Shown: in pieces, positions 1 to 8,010 of the stretch
How positions within the stretch are numbered: position 1 is the first letter of the stretch
How the letters are laid out: each line of letters starts with the position of its first letter
Assembly: GCF_030817595.1 (NCBI RefSeq)
Contig: NZ_JAUSZN010000001.1
Location: 4,905,501 to 4,969,500, forward strand
From: Neobacillus niacini
GTDB lineage: Bacteria > Bacillota > Bacilli > Bacillales > Cytobacillaceae
DNA: 64,000 nt
Reading direction: 5' to 3'
Translations under genes and position numbers: made by a program
The notes under the pieces: model-generated
What the model was told of the DNA's origin: nothing
The model's database searches: none
What the model saw: only the letters and a program-made list of their open reading frames with translations

Positions 1-97
1 TTATTTTAGTAACAAATTCATTTTTAGCTTGCTCAAAATATTTATTGCAGTGGATTAGCGTATCATCCAGGTCCAATATTAAGGTTTGTTGATTCAT
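1..97 (-). CDS. HAD-family hydrolase, N-terminal fragment (runs off window)
   Basis: The reverse strand from ATG at 97 reads MNQQTLILDLDDTLIHCNKY, with the HAD motif I (DLDDTL) that supplies the nucleophilic Asp. A GGGGGAA ribosome binding site precedes the start. Only about 32 codons lie in the window, so the substrate cannot be told. The same start region recurs, frameshifted, at 17104-17152. Confidence 0.75.
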   Translation of the reverse strand, partial: MNQQTLILDLDDTLIHCNKYFEQAKNEFVTKI

Positions 98-306
98 AAC
101 CAATTCCCCCTTAAATAGTGGTGTAAACTAATTATATGGGTAAACATTACGGCGATGATAAAAACAGCATTTCCTACTTTAAAATTAGTTATTATGTATG
201 AACGAAACGGTATTACAACGTTTTTTTGGATTAATTCATTTCGGGTATTCTATCCTAGAAGCTACAACAATTATGATTGAGGAACAATACCAATAACAGA
301 GATGAA

Positions 307-331
307 GCCCCTTCAAAGATTGAGAAGGGGC
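307..331 (-). terminator. Hairpin downstream of the DUF3243 gene
   Basis: An 8-bp perfect stem (GCCCCTTC/GAAGGGGC) with a 9-nt loop sits between the DUF3243 stop and the HAD gene start. The T-tract is poor on the minus strand, so it may be a weak terminator or processing hairpin. A degenerate copy lies near 20383. Confidence 0.4.
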
Positions 332-382
332 AGTTTATTTTAGTAATCCAATCCTAATTTCTTTTTCTCCATACAGTAAATT

Positions 383-679
383 CTAAGAATGAAGAACTAA
401 ACGGACAAGCATATGGGCCAGTTTATGCTGTTCTTCCTCAGTGCCCACGTTCCATAGTTCCTGCAATAAACGCTCCTCAGAATTCTTAGGTGGTTCCTTA
501 TGAGCGAGGTAATCGGCTACTTTCTGAGCCGAGTTGGCTAACTGCTCTTCATCCATACCTAGTTTTTTTCCTAAATTAACTTTTCCCCTAAGATATTCCC
601 TGAAATCATCAAAACTTTTTAACGCGTCACCATTTTTGTAAACCTGGTTTTCTATCTTTTCCTCATCTAACTGTTCCAT
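383..679 (-). CDS. DUF3243 family protein (copy 1)
   Basis: This 98-residue soluble protein has the DUF3243 signature: a central GMDEEQLANSAQKVADYLA and a C-terminal LWNVGTEEEQHKLAHMLVRL, as in B. subtilis YmfJ. The function of the family is unknown. I chose the ATG at 679 because AAAGGAG lies 8 nt upstream; a GTG three codons earlier overlaps that site. A second copy of the gene and its flanks lies at 20464-20763, differing by scattered substitutions. The family assignment is firm; no role can be read from the sequence. Confidence 0.85.
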   Translation of the reverse strand: MEQLDEEKIENQVYKNGDALKSFDDFREYLRGKVNLGKKLGMDEEQLANSAQKVADYLAHKEPPKNSEERLLQELWNVGTEEEQHKLAHMLVRLVLHS

Positions 680-792
680 AACTATCACTCCTTTAGTTGT
701 CCATCATTGTTTCATGTGCTTGTTCTGTATATTCCCTGTGCCTATCTAAATCAAACCTTATTTTGTTGAAAGTAAAGAGTCGCAATAGTAAA

Positions 793-816
793 AGACCAAC
801 CCCGAAGAATTGGTCT
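793..816 (-). terminator. Terminator of the CPBP protease gene
   Basis: On the minus strand a 7-bp stem (AGACCAA/TTGGTCT) with a 10-nt loop is followed by TTTTAC, 50 bp after the stop at 866. Confidence 0.55.
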
Positions 817-865
817 CTTATCTTTTCTGTTTTATTCAGCAATTACTTTTTCCCCAAGAATGTTA

Positions 866-1780
866 TTAGTAAAGTCTAGTAAATTTGTTTTTTCTCAAAG
901 AAATATATAGGAAAATCCCAAGAGAAACAGTTGTCCAGATCAGTGAGACTGCCGGATCAATATTTTTGACCACAAATAAGGATGGGATGTCACCAAAGGC
1001 AGAGTCATCCATCGTGATGAACCACCCCAACAGCATATTATTTGCTGCGTGGGCACCAATTGACAATTCGGCACTGTTCGTTTTAACCGTGATATAAGAC
1101 CAAATGAATCCAGTTAACAAATAATTTGCTCCCATCAAAATGGGGGAATACCCCATCTCAGGATTGGTGAAATGAAGCGCGCCAAAAATGGTGCCTGCTA
1201 TGAGCGATAATAGAAAAGGAATACGAATCCATTTTCCGAAGAATTGTAAGAGATATCCTCTAAAAAATAATTCCTCACAGGTAGTTTGAATGGGAGTTAA
1301 TACCAGTACTAGAACGAATAAAAATAAAAAATCAGAAACAGTGACATCGTTCAATACGTAATCTCCAGGGTTTAAAAGGGAATCAATGATGGAAGTCAGA
1401 CCCAGGATGACAAAGAAGGTACTAAAACCAAAGCCTAATCGCTTCCAATCTATTTTTCTATTGGGCGTAATGAGCGATGTGAATTTGCGTTTATGAATGA
1501 AACGAATCGTGACAAACAGGCCCAAAAGCCAAAATATAAATTGTGAATTCAACAAGGCAAAATAAAGCAACGGGTTAATTCCCACATAATCCTCTTTTTC
1601 AAAATCAAAATAGGTATTGGGGTTATTGTCCGTATTAACAATCCATTCACTAATGATGAGATAAGGCAGCGATCCAACAAAAATAAACAGTAGAATTACA
1701 ATAAAGGAAGATAAATACCGCTTCCAGCTATTCTTGCCTTCTTTTACTTTAATAAAATCCAATTTTAGGAACACCAACAT
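866..1780 (-). CDS. CPBP family intramembrane glutamic endopeptidase
   Basis: This is a 304-residue polytopic membrane protein of the CPBP (CAAX protease/bacteriocin-processing) family. Motif 1, CEELFFRGY, holds the EExxxR catalytic residues around residue 168; motif 2, FGALHF, and the later HAANN provide the conserved His and Asn. About eight hydrophobic segments are visible. The family cleaves membrane substrates and is often linked to bacteriocin self-immunity, but no bacteriocin gene is adjacent. The start is uncertain: the ATG at 1780 lacks a good ribosome binding site and abuts the GNAT remnant, so the native 5' end may have been altered by the rearrangement there. Confidence 0.85.
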   Translation of the reverse strand: MLVFLKLDFIKVKEGKNSWKRYLSSFIVILLFIFVGSLPYLIISEWIVNTDNNPNTYFDFEKEDYVGINPLLYFALLNSQFIFWLLGLFVTIRFIHKRKFTSLITPNRKIDWKRLGFGFSTFFVILGLTSIIDSLLNPGDYVLNDVTVSDFLFLFVLVLVLTPIQTTCEELFFRGYLLQFFGKWIRIPFLLSLIAGTIFGALHFTNPEMGYSPILMGANYLLTGFIWSYITVKTNSAELSIGAHAANNMLLGWFITMDDSAFGDIPSLFVVKNIDPAVSLIWTTVSLGIFLYISLRKNKFTRLY

Positions 1781-1803
1781 TCTAGTAGTTTTTTGAAAAA
1801 TTC

Positions 1804-2038
1804 ATGAGGACAGTACCCATTGACTTTGACTTTTATTGCAGTATAGAAGAGAATTGGACAGTGAAAGCCATTTATCAAAATGATATGCCCATAGGCTTTA
1901 CCATGTATGGCTATTCTGACGAACTCGCTGGCTATGAGATTTGTAGAATAATGATAGATTACAAGTTTCAAGGAAATGGGTTTGGTAAAAAAGCATTACT
2001 ACTTGTCATAAAAGAAATGGTAAATCAATTTAATTTGT
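1804..2038 (+). pseudogene. GNAT acetyltransferase remnant, central/C-terminal part
   Basis: The plus strand encodes a recognisable spermidine-acetyltransferase-like core: AIYQNDMPIGFTMYGYSD, then RIMIDYKFQGNGFGKKAL, which matches the acetyl-CoA pyrophosphate loop (Q/R-x-x-G-x-G/A). The reading continues to about 2038 and then loses similarity. It has no ribosome binding site and lacks the normal N-terminus. That N-terminus lies just downstream on the opposite strand (2025-2114), so the gene was broken by an inversion. Confidence 0.7.
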
Positions 2039-2114
2039 TTTTTTGGTCTTTTGCACTACTAAGTCTTATAATGTCGAACCAGTTTTGTTTCGTCACGTCT
2101 TTTAATGTAATCAT
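2025..2114 (-). pseudogene. GNAT acetyltransferase remnant, N-terminal part, inverted
   Basis: The minus strand has GAGGG followed by an ATG at 2114 and 29 codons beginning MITLKDVTKQNWFDIIRLS, the typical start of BltD/spermidine-acetyltransferase-like proteins. The frame ends at 2025 where it runs into the oppositely oriented core fragment. Together the two pieces make most of one GNAT gene with one part flipped. Confidence 0.65.
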
Positions 2115-2509
2115 GTCATTTCCCTCTAATCAAATTTTAATCTCGATTAATAAATTCTCTGTTTGGCGAATATAACCTTTTTTAGGGTGGGAAAAATTCA
2201 ATTTTATGTGGTGACCATCCAAATGTTATCAGTGAAAAATCGTATATCCCTAAAAATACTATTGGCCCCTCTCAAAATGAATAATGAAGATAAAGCAGTA
2301 ACGCTCTGATGAATGAGAGTATACATAAAATAACTTTATTTCATTGTTTTGGAGTGATATAGTCTTAAGTGAATTCGCCAAATATGGGGGCAAGGTACCA
2401 AAGTCTCTAACGAATATAAAGCGAAGAGTAATGGATGTTTTGCGGAAAAGTAAAGTAGAACTCTTAATGGAGACTTGTGAGTCTATTTTAATTTATGAGG
2501 AGGTTTAAC
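2115..2509. other. Non-coding stretch before ampS
   Basis: About 395 bp without a supported gene. AT-rich, with no clear terminator or operator. It must hold the ampS promoter, which I could not place with confidence. Confidence 0.4.
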
Positions 2510-3742
2510 ATGAAAAGTTTTGAAGACAAATTGGAGCATTATGCTGAACTCGTGGTTAAGGTAGGACTAAACGTTCAAAAAGGACAAAGATTACTGATCA
2601 ATTCTCCTATTGAAGCGGCTGATTTCACACGGAGAATCACGAAATATGCTTATGAGCACGGATGTAGTCGTGTATTTGTAGACTGGGTTGATACAGGTTT
2701 GAATCGAATCCATTATTTAAACGCGTCGGATGACGTTTTAAAGAATTTCATCGAACAGTGGGAAGTTGATAAATTCAATAGCCTGGCAGAGCATAACGAC
2801 TGTATGCTATTTATTGCAGGAACGGATCCGAGTGCATACGCAAATATTCCACCTGAACGTATTATGTTCGTTCAAAAAAACGGAGCTGAAAAACTGCAAT
2901 CAATTGCTCAAAAAAGACTACGGGGTGACGTGCCTTGGGCAATCATTGGTGTACCAACTGAAGCTTGGGCAGAGAGTATTTATCCAAAGTTGAAAAAAGA
3001 TGAAGCGGTAGCTGCTTTATGGGAAGCGATTTTTAAAACAGTAAGAGTCGATCAACAAGATCCAATCGCCGCGTGGCAAGAACATTCAGCAACCCTTACA
3101 AAAAAAGTGGATTATCTGAATGAACAAAAGTTTAAGTCTCTTCATTATAAATCGGAAGGAACAAATCTATCCATCGATCTACATCCAGATCACAAATGGG
3201 TAGGTGGCGGTCATCCATCCACATTTGGAACGACCTATATTCCAAACCTTCCAACAGAAGAAGTGTTTACGACGCCTCATAAATATGGAGTTAACGGAAC
3301 GGTCGCTAGTAAAAAACCTTTATCTGCCTTAGGAAACTTAATCGAGAACTTTTCACTCACGTTCAAAGAAGGAAAAGTGGTTGATTTTTCTGCAGAAAAG
3401 GGATATGAGACGTTAAAACAGCTTCTTAGTATGGATGAAGGGATGTTATACCTTGGTGAAGTGGCGTTAGTACCACATGATTCACCAATCTCGAACTCAG
3501 GAATTATCTTTAATAATACCTTGTTTGATGAGAATGCTTCTTGCCACCTGGCAATAGGAAATGCAATTTCCATGGCACTTCATGACGCAAAGAACATTAA
3601 CATCGAGGATTATGAGAAAAAAGGCATTAACCATAGCACTGGACACACTGACTTTATGATTGGTTCAGCCGATCTTGAGATTGTAGCTGAATATTATGAT
3701 GGGAGAAAAGTTCCACTGTTTAAAAATGGAAACTGGGCTTAG
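2510..3742 (+). CDS. ampS: Aminopeptidase, M29 family (AmpS/PepS-like)
   Basis: This 410-residue cytoplasmic metallo-aminopeptidase removes N-terminal residues from peptides. The M29 metal ligands can be followed in order: a Glu in the NLPTEEVF segment, a Glu in LGEVALVPHDSP, a His in ENASCHLAIG and the His/Asp of STGHTDFMIG. Its length equals that of B. subtilis AmpS. An upstream in-frame ATG at 2495 is rejected because GAGGAGG sits 7 nt before the ATG at 2510. It stands alone and ends convergently with the methyltransferase gene; a hairpin separates them. Confidence 0.9.
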   Translation: MKSFEDKLEHYAELVVKVGLNVQKGQRLLINSPIEAADFTRRITKYAYEHGCSRVFVDWVDTGLNRIHYLNASDDVLKNFIEQWEVDKFNSLAEHNDCMLFIAGTDPSAYANIPPERIMFVQKNGAEKLQSIAQKRLRGDVPWAIIGVPTEAWAESIYPKLKKDEAVAALWEAIFKTVRVDQQDPIAAWQEHSATLTKKVDYLNEQKFKSLHYKSEGTNLSIDLHPDHKWVGGGHPSTFGTTYIPNLPTEEVFTTPHKYGVNGTVASKKPLSALGNLIENFSLTFKEGKVVDFSAEKGYETLKQLLSMDEGMLYLGEVALVPHDSPISNSGIIFNNTLFDENASCHLAIGNAISMALHDAKNINIEDYEKKGINHSTGHTDFMIGSADLEIVAEYYDGRKVPLFKNGNWA

Positions 3743-3749
3743 ATGACAA

Positions 3750-3792
3750 GGGGAAGGTTCTGGCGGCTTTTTGAGCCACCAGAACCTTCCCC
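3750..3792. terminator. Hairpin between convergent genes
   Basis: A 17-bp stem (GGGGAAGGTTCTGGCGG with its complement, one G-T pair) encloses a 9-nt loop containing TTTTT. It lies between the convergent ampS and methyltransferase stops. There is no U-tract on either side, so it may block read-through by stability alone. Confidence 0.5.
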
Positions 3793-3804
3793 GCGGTGTT
3801 CATC

Positions 3805-4536
3805 TTACTTTTCTGCTGAGATTATTAAGAACATAGGTCTACGGAGTTCATCTTTCATTTCAGCAATGCTCTTTAACATTTCTTCAGAGGGAATTGGTTC
3901 CTTGACTGTCCTTACAATAAAACCAGCATTAATTAAGTCATTGATATAAGTTGAAAATGTACGATGATATTTTATTACGTTTTCAGTTAGGAATGTTGTT
4001 TCACGCAACCCTTCCAATTGGTAATTGTCAACTGCCCAATGTAGACGATTCCCTTTGTCATCATAATACCAATCTTGCTCGTTCCGTGAAGTGAAAATAG
4101 GATGTTCAACTGAAAAAACAAAAGAACCTCCAGGCTTCAGACAATTATAAACCTTTTTACAGATTGCTTCAAAGGACTTAATATAGTGAAAAGCTAATGA
4201 ACTAATGACAACATCAAATTGAGAGTCTGAAAAATTAATGTCTTCAATTGGCATGTTAACGTAAGAAATTAAAGAATCATTCGTCATTTCACGAGCTTTT
4301 TGAAGCATTTTTTCAGATATATCTACTCCAATAACAGACCTTGCTTGCTGTTCACGAGCATAACGGCAATGCCAGCCAAAACCACATCCCAAATCAAGTA
4401 CACTTTTATATCGAAGTTCTGGTAAAAGTTCTTTTAATACGTGCCATTCTCCCGCACCTTCAAGTCCTTTGACTGAACGTGGCATTTTTTCATATGCCAA
4501 AAAGAAATTTACATCATCATACTTGTTTTGCTTCAT
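3805..4536 (-). CDS. Class I SAM-dependent methyltransferase
   Basis: This 243-residue protein has a Rossmann-type methyltransferase core. Motif I is VLDLGCGFGWH (about residues 49-59), the acidic end of beta-2 is GVDIS, and motif IV is FDVVISSLAFHY. It resembles UbiE/Methyltransf_11 proteins that act on small molecules; the substrate is unknown. AGGAG precedes the ATG. Both flanks are terminator or non-coding DNA, so it is probably monocistronic. Confidence 0.85.
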   Translation of the reverse strand: MKQNKYDDVNFFLAYEKMPRSVKGLEGAGEWHVLKELLPELRYKSVLDLGCGFGWHCRYAREQQARSVIGVDISEKMLQKAREMTNDSLISYVNMPIEDINFSDSQFDVVISSLAFHYIKSFEAICKKVYNCLKPGGSFVFSVEHPIFTSRNEQDWYYDDKGNRLHWAVDNYQLEGLRETTFLTENVIKYHRTFSTYINDLINAGFIVRTVKEPIPSEEMLKSIAEMKDELRRPMFLIISAEK

Positions 4537-4786
4537 AATTTATACAACTCCTAAATATTAAGTTAGCCTCCTAAAACAACATCAATTCATTCATAAAGTC
4601 GGTTGATAAAAATGCTTCAACGAAAAATCGATATATCTTACTTTGGTAACTCATTACTTATTCTATAAATTATTAAATAACCCCTTCTTCCATTAAACTC
4701 TCCCCTTAAGCGAAGAAAATAGAACCAGTCCATTAAATTCTTTGTAATGATTGTAGTGAAAACTTAAAACTTAATTGAAGAATTTT

Positions 4787-4945
4787 ATGATGGGTATTTT
4801 AGCGAAAATCAGCTGTAAATTAAAAGGTCACGTTTATGAAGAAACAAATCAGAAACCCGATGGATGGGGATATATTGCAACTTGGTTTTTATGTAACCGA
4901 TGTGGTCATGAAAAATTAGTCACGAAGCGTGAGGATGAAGCTTAA
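4787..4945 (+). CDS. Small CxxC zinc-ribbon-like protein, 52 aa
   Basis: An open frame of 52 codons from paired ATGs at 4787/4790 encodes a compact protein with a C-x(4)-H pair near the N-terminus (SCKLKGHVY) and a CNRCGH knuckle near the C-terminus, a plausible four-ligand metal site. The upstream GAAG is a weak ribosome binding site. A terminator follows at 5055. I do not recognise the family. The metal-knuckle arrangement and downstream terminator support a real gene, but it could be a fragment. Confidence 0.45.
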   Translation: MMGILAKISCKLKGHVYEETNQKPDGWGYIATWFLCNRCGHEKLVTKREDEA

Positions 4946-5392
4946 TGTTGGGCATCAAGTAACGGTGCCGGTGTATTGCCGTATTTTAGTTAACAAATGC
5001 TCTCTCCTAACCATCAGACATAACAACATTATTTCACAGCGCTTTAGTAAAAATGAGTGTCAAATTCTTATCAATTTGGCACTCTTTTTATGCTCACAGC
5101 AACATCGAAATATGGCCGAGTTAATCCCGGCGCTACATATTTACAGTGTTTTATACATAATTGGTTATTATTATAACTGGATTCGAAATTCTCCAGTTCA
5201 AATCGTTGGGCATTCACAGCAATTATTTAATTGACGGTAAAATAAACTATATAGTCTATTTTAGCAACCAAGAATTTATTTGAAAGGGTGAAAATATCGA
5301 CGAAAAGGGTAAGGGGTTAATCATGAATTCCATCCAACCCATAACAGAACAACTTGTCGATAGTCATTAGTTTTAATTAAAAAAAACCCGGA
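4946..5392. other. Non-coding stretch
   Basis: About 450 bp with a terminator at 5055-5089 and no convincing gene. The 101-codon open frame here (from 4929) overlaps the zinc-ribbon gene and terminator and has no family features. Confidence 0.4.
5055..5089 (+). terminator. Rho-independent terminator
   Basis: A 10-bp stem (GAGTGTCAAA/TTTGGCACTC, one G-T pair) with a 10-nt loop is followed by TTTTT. It would terminate the small zinc-ribbon gene. Confidence 0.7.
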
Positions 5393-5539
5393 TTAATCTT
5401 TCCAAGTTTCATTTTGTTGGACGCTTTCTATTAGTTCTATTTCGCCCCAGTACATAAGATTGTTTCTTTTCACTTTTTCATAAATTTTTGAATGTATTGC
5501 ATGATCATTTTTTTCTTCATTAGCTGTTACTTTTTCCAT
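5393..5539 (-). CDS. Small hypothetical protein, 48 aa
   Basis: The ATG at 5539 has an AGAGGTGAT ribosome binding site 6-8 nt upstream and opens a 48-codon frame rich in Glu, Lys and Asn, with an aromatic centre (NNLMYWGEIELIES). No membrane segment, signal or metal motif is visible. The strong translation start makes it a credible small gene; the function is unknown. Confidence 0.5.
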   Translation of the reverse strand: MEKVTANEEKNDHAIHSKIYEKVKRNNLMYWGEIELIESVQQNETWKD

Positions 5540-5650
5540 TCTATATCACCTCTAAATATAGTATGTTTTAAAAACGATAAATTACACATTGGATATCGTT
5601 TAAATGGAATGGCCATTTCATATATTGGTTGAAACATAGATTCCAGCCTA

Positions 5651-5687
5651 ATCAGCCTTCATGCTATACGCATGAAGGCTGATTTTT
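5651..5687 (+). terminator. Strong hairpin with T-tract at the cdaR 3' end
   Basis: A 14-bp perfect stem (ATCAGCCTTCATGC/GCATGAAGGCTGAT) with a 5-nt loop is followed by TTTTT on the plus strand. It lies 10 bp beyond the minus-strand cdaR stop and would insulate cdaR from plus-strand transcription; its own minus-strand T-tract is weak. Confidence 0.65.
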
Positions 5688-5696
5688 ATGTAAACA

Positions 5697-6740
5697 TTAC
5701 TCTGAATGCTTCATTTTATAAATGACATATCCAGTATAGAGTTGAAATAAATCTGTGAACTTTTTCGGATTTTTGTTTGTTAATATTTCAATTCTTTGTA
5801 AGCGATAGGCCAAACTGTTCCGATGGATATGAAGTTCCTTCGAAATCGCATTCATATCACCGCTGTTTTTTATATAGCAAAGAAGTGTTTCAATGAGCTC
5901 TTGTCCTTTAGGTGTAGTCTCAAACTCCTGAAAAAAATTACCGATTTCACTAAATGGCATATCTTTATTCGTTAAATAATCAATAAACTTTAGGTCTTGA
6001 TAATCGCAGAAAGTGGAAGGCAGTGTTAGTTTTTCAGCGATTTCAATCGCCCGTTTTGCTTCATGCACGGATTTTGATACATGTGTACTGCTGCCTCCAA
6101 TTCCAATTTTGGTACCATGATGGGTACTCATCTGTTCCAATCTTTTTAAGATATCACTATCAGTCGGCACAATGAAAAGGAACGTAGATTGATTTAATTT
6201 AAATGAAAATTCCTGGTCTTTCAAATAGGGTTCTTTAATCGTTTCACCCTTTACGATAATGGCCTTTCTTTCCATATCAAGATTAATTCCAATCGCTTCG
6301 CCGTTATTCTTAAACACAGCATCATATTGATCTTGACGAAAAACCCATTGATATAAAAATTCCTCCTTCATTTGCTCTTGTATTCTACGCTCTGTAAATA
6401 GATATTCCTGGTTAATTAATAATTCTGCAGTTACGCGGACTAATTCAGCAAAAGGTTCAACAATGGCTGGTTCTCCGCTGATTCCAATCACGCCGATAAT
6501 TTTCTTTCTGAAATAGATTGGGATATTTACACCTGGCATGGAGGGACCTTCTGAATCATAGATGCAAACAATGGTATTTTGTTCGACTGCTGCTATCGCT
6601 CCTTGATGCATTTTACCTTTTCTATTTGCGTCCCCACTTCCAATAATCATCCCTGTTTCATTCATAATATTTACATTGTAGGGTATAACGGTCATTACTT
6701 TATCGGCAATCTCTTGGGCTAGAACTTTATTAATTTTCAT
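5697..6740 (-). CDS. cdaR: CdaR-family transcriptional regulator (sugar diacid regulator)
   Basis: This 347-residue protein has the CdaR layout: an N-terminal diacid-recognition sensor domain (residues about 1-135, containing GSGDANRKGKMHQGA and IGVIGISGEP), a middle linker domain, and a C-terminal PucR-type helix-turn-helix (SKELHIHRNSLAYRLQRIE, about residues 300-320). E. coli CdaR activates glucarate, galactarate and glycerate genes. It is divergent from the glucarate operon starting at 7088, so it very probably senses glucarate, galactarate or glycerate and controls that operon. AAGGGGA precedes the ATG. Confidence 0.88.
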   Translation of the reverse strand: MKINKVLAQEIADKVMTVIPYNVNIMNETGMIIGSGDANRKGKMHQGAIAAVEQNTIVCIYDSEGPSMPGVNIPIYFRKKIIGVIGISGEPAIVEPFAELVRVTAELLINQEYLFTERRIQEQMKEEFLYQWVFRQDQYDAVFKNNGEAIGINLDMERKAIIVKGETIKEPYLKDQEFSFKLNQSTFLFIVPTDSDILKRLEQMSTHHGTKIGIGGSSTHVSKSVHEAKRAIEIAEKLTLPSTFCDYQDLKFIDYLTNKDMPFSEIGNFFQEFETTPKGQELIETLLCYIKNSGDMNAISKELHIHRNSLAYRLQRIEILTNKNPKKFTDLFQLYTGYVIYKMKHSE

Positions 6741-6826
6741 CTGCCAATCCCCTTGAATACTACAATTATTTGAAAAATTTGTTTATTTGCCTAAAAAATT
6801 AAACAGTTTCTTAGTAATTTGAACGA

Positions 6827-6855
6827 TTGTTTTATTTGTAAGACAATTATACAAT
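6827..6855 (+). promoter_or_regulatory. Candidate sigma-A promoter of the glucarate operon
   Basis: TTGTTT (6827-6832) and TACAAT (6850-6855) are 17 bp apart, placing the start point a few bases before or in the cre site. The untranslated leader to the ATG at 7088 would be about 225 nt. Confidence 0.5.
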
Positions 6856-6861
6856 AAAACT

Positions 6862-6875
6862 TGTAAGCGGTTACT
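6862..6875 (+). promoter_or_regulatory. cre site (CcpA operator)
   Basis: TGTAAGCGGTTACT matches the cre consensus TGWAANCGNTNWCA at 13 of 14 positions. It lies right at the inferred transcription start, where CcpA would block initiation. Glucose repression of the glucarate genes is the expected outcome. Confidence 0.65.
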
Positions 6876-7087
6876 AAAAATTGTGGAAAAGTTCAAAATA
6901 TGTTTGATTTATTTTAATAAAACGAACATATGAAGAATCTTCGCTATTTTATATTCTAATAAAACCATAAACCAGTTGTTCATTTGCCTAAAATAGTCTG
7001 GATTAACTTTATCTACATTCTACGAATCTGACATAATTTTTGGAGTTTCAGTAATTAAAAAATGAGAGAGCGAGAGGAGTTAAAGCA

Positions 7088-7984
7088 ATGTTTAAACCAA
7101 ATGGAGTCATTCCTGCACTGGTCACACCTTTAGATAGAAATGGTAACTTGATGGAAGATGCTTTACGAAAAGTAATTGATTACACCATCGCAGGTGGTGT
7201 ACATGGATTATTCGTTCTAGGAAGCAGCGGCGAAATTTACGGCTTAACGCCAGAGCAGAAGCGCCGGGTTGTAGAGGTAACAGTCGATCACACTGCTGGA
7301 AGAGTTCCTATTTATTGCGGTGCTAGTGAGATTACCACAAGAGACTGTATTAAAACCGCACAGATGGTAGAAGAAATTGGCGGAGTTGCTGCGTTATCTG
7401 TCTTAACTCCGTATTTTATGTCACCAACCCAAACGGAGTTGGCCGAGCACTTTAAGACAATCGCCAAGTCTACAAAACTGCCAATTATTCTTTATGGGAA
7501 TGAAGCTCGTACACAAGTGAAAATTGATGTGAAGACTTGCGAAGAGCTTAGTAAGGTTGATAACATTATCGGAATTAAAGATAGCAGCGGAGATATGACG
7601 AAAACGGCTGAGTACTTACGAGTAACCCCTCGCGAATCATTTTCCGTTTTACTTGGGCGCGACACACTCATTTATGCAGGTTTATGTCATGGTGCCACTG
7701 GTGCGATCGCGAGCACAGGTAATATTGCACCTAAATTGGTCGCAGATATTTACAATAATTTTGTTGCAGGCGACTATCAAAAATCACTAGAATTGCAGTT
7801 TAAACTTGCTCCACTACGTTTAGCAGTGGATAAAGCAACATTCCCTGTTGTGTTAAAAGAAGGTTTACGAATGGTAGGAATTGATGTGGGTTATGCATTA
7901 GCTCCTGCAGCGGAAATGAATCCTGAAAGCAAGCAAATATTAGCCAATGTACTAAAAGACTTAGAGCTTTACCAAACCAACTAA
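7088..7984 (+). CDS. DapA/NanA-superfamily lyase, probably acting on 5-keto-4-deoxyglucarate
   Basis: This 298-residue TIM-barrel protein belongs to the Schiff-base dihydrodipicolinate synthase/N-acetylneuraminate lyase superfamily. Visible signatures are GSSGE (substrate carboxylate loop, residues about 47-51), the catalytic Tyr in ILYGNEA and the Schiff-base Lys in GIKDSSGD (about residue 164). B. subtilis YcbC, in the same superfamily, is a 5-dehydro-4-deoxyglucarate dehydratase. Here the neighbours are garR and garK, not a ketoglutarate-semialdehyde dehydrogenase, so an aldolase making pyruvate and tartronate semialdehyde fits better. No GarL-type (HpcH) aldolase is in the locus. Dehydratase versus aldolase is not decided by the sequence. 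Confidence 0.75.
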   Translation: MFKPNGVIPALVTPLDRNGNLMEDALRKVIDYTIAGGVHGLFVLGSSGEIYGLTPEQKRRVVEVTVDHTAGRVPIYCGASEITTRDCIKTAQMVEEIGGVAALSVLTPYFMSPTQTELAEHFKTIAKSTKLPIILYGNEARTQVKIDVKTCEELSKVDNIIGIKDSSGDMTKTAEYLRVTPRESFSVLLGRDTLIYAGLCHGATGAIASTGNIAPKLVADIYNNFVAGDYQKSLELQFKLAPLRLAVDKATFPVVLKEGLRMVGIDVGYALAPAAEMNPESKQILANVLKDLELYQTN

Positions 7985-8010
7985 TTTCTCGACAGAGAGG
8001 AAGAATGACT

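Larger units (their letters stand above)
6779..6993. promoter_or_regulatory. Two direct repeats flanking the glucarate promoter (candidate CdaR sites)
   Basis: TTGTTTATTTGCCTAAAA at 6779-6796 and TTGTTCATTTGCCTAAAA at 6976-6993 match at 17 of 18 positions, in the same orientation, about 197 bp apart in the cdaR/operon divergent region. Their position suggests regulator binding, possibly by CdaR with looping. No experimental motif was available to compare. Confidence 0.5.

Noticed and set aside
697..879. 60-codon plus-strand frame
   Set aside because: Antisense to the upstream region of DUF3243 and the CPBP terminator; no start signal or family features.
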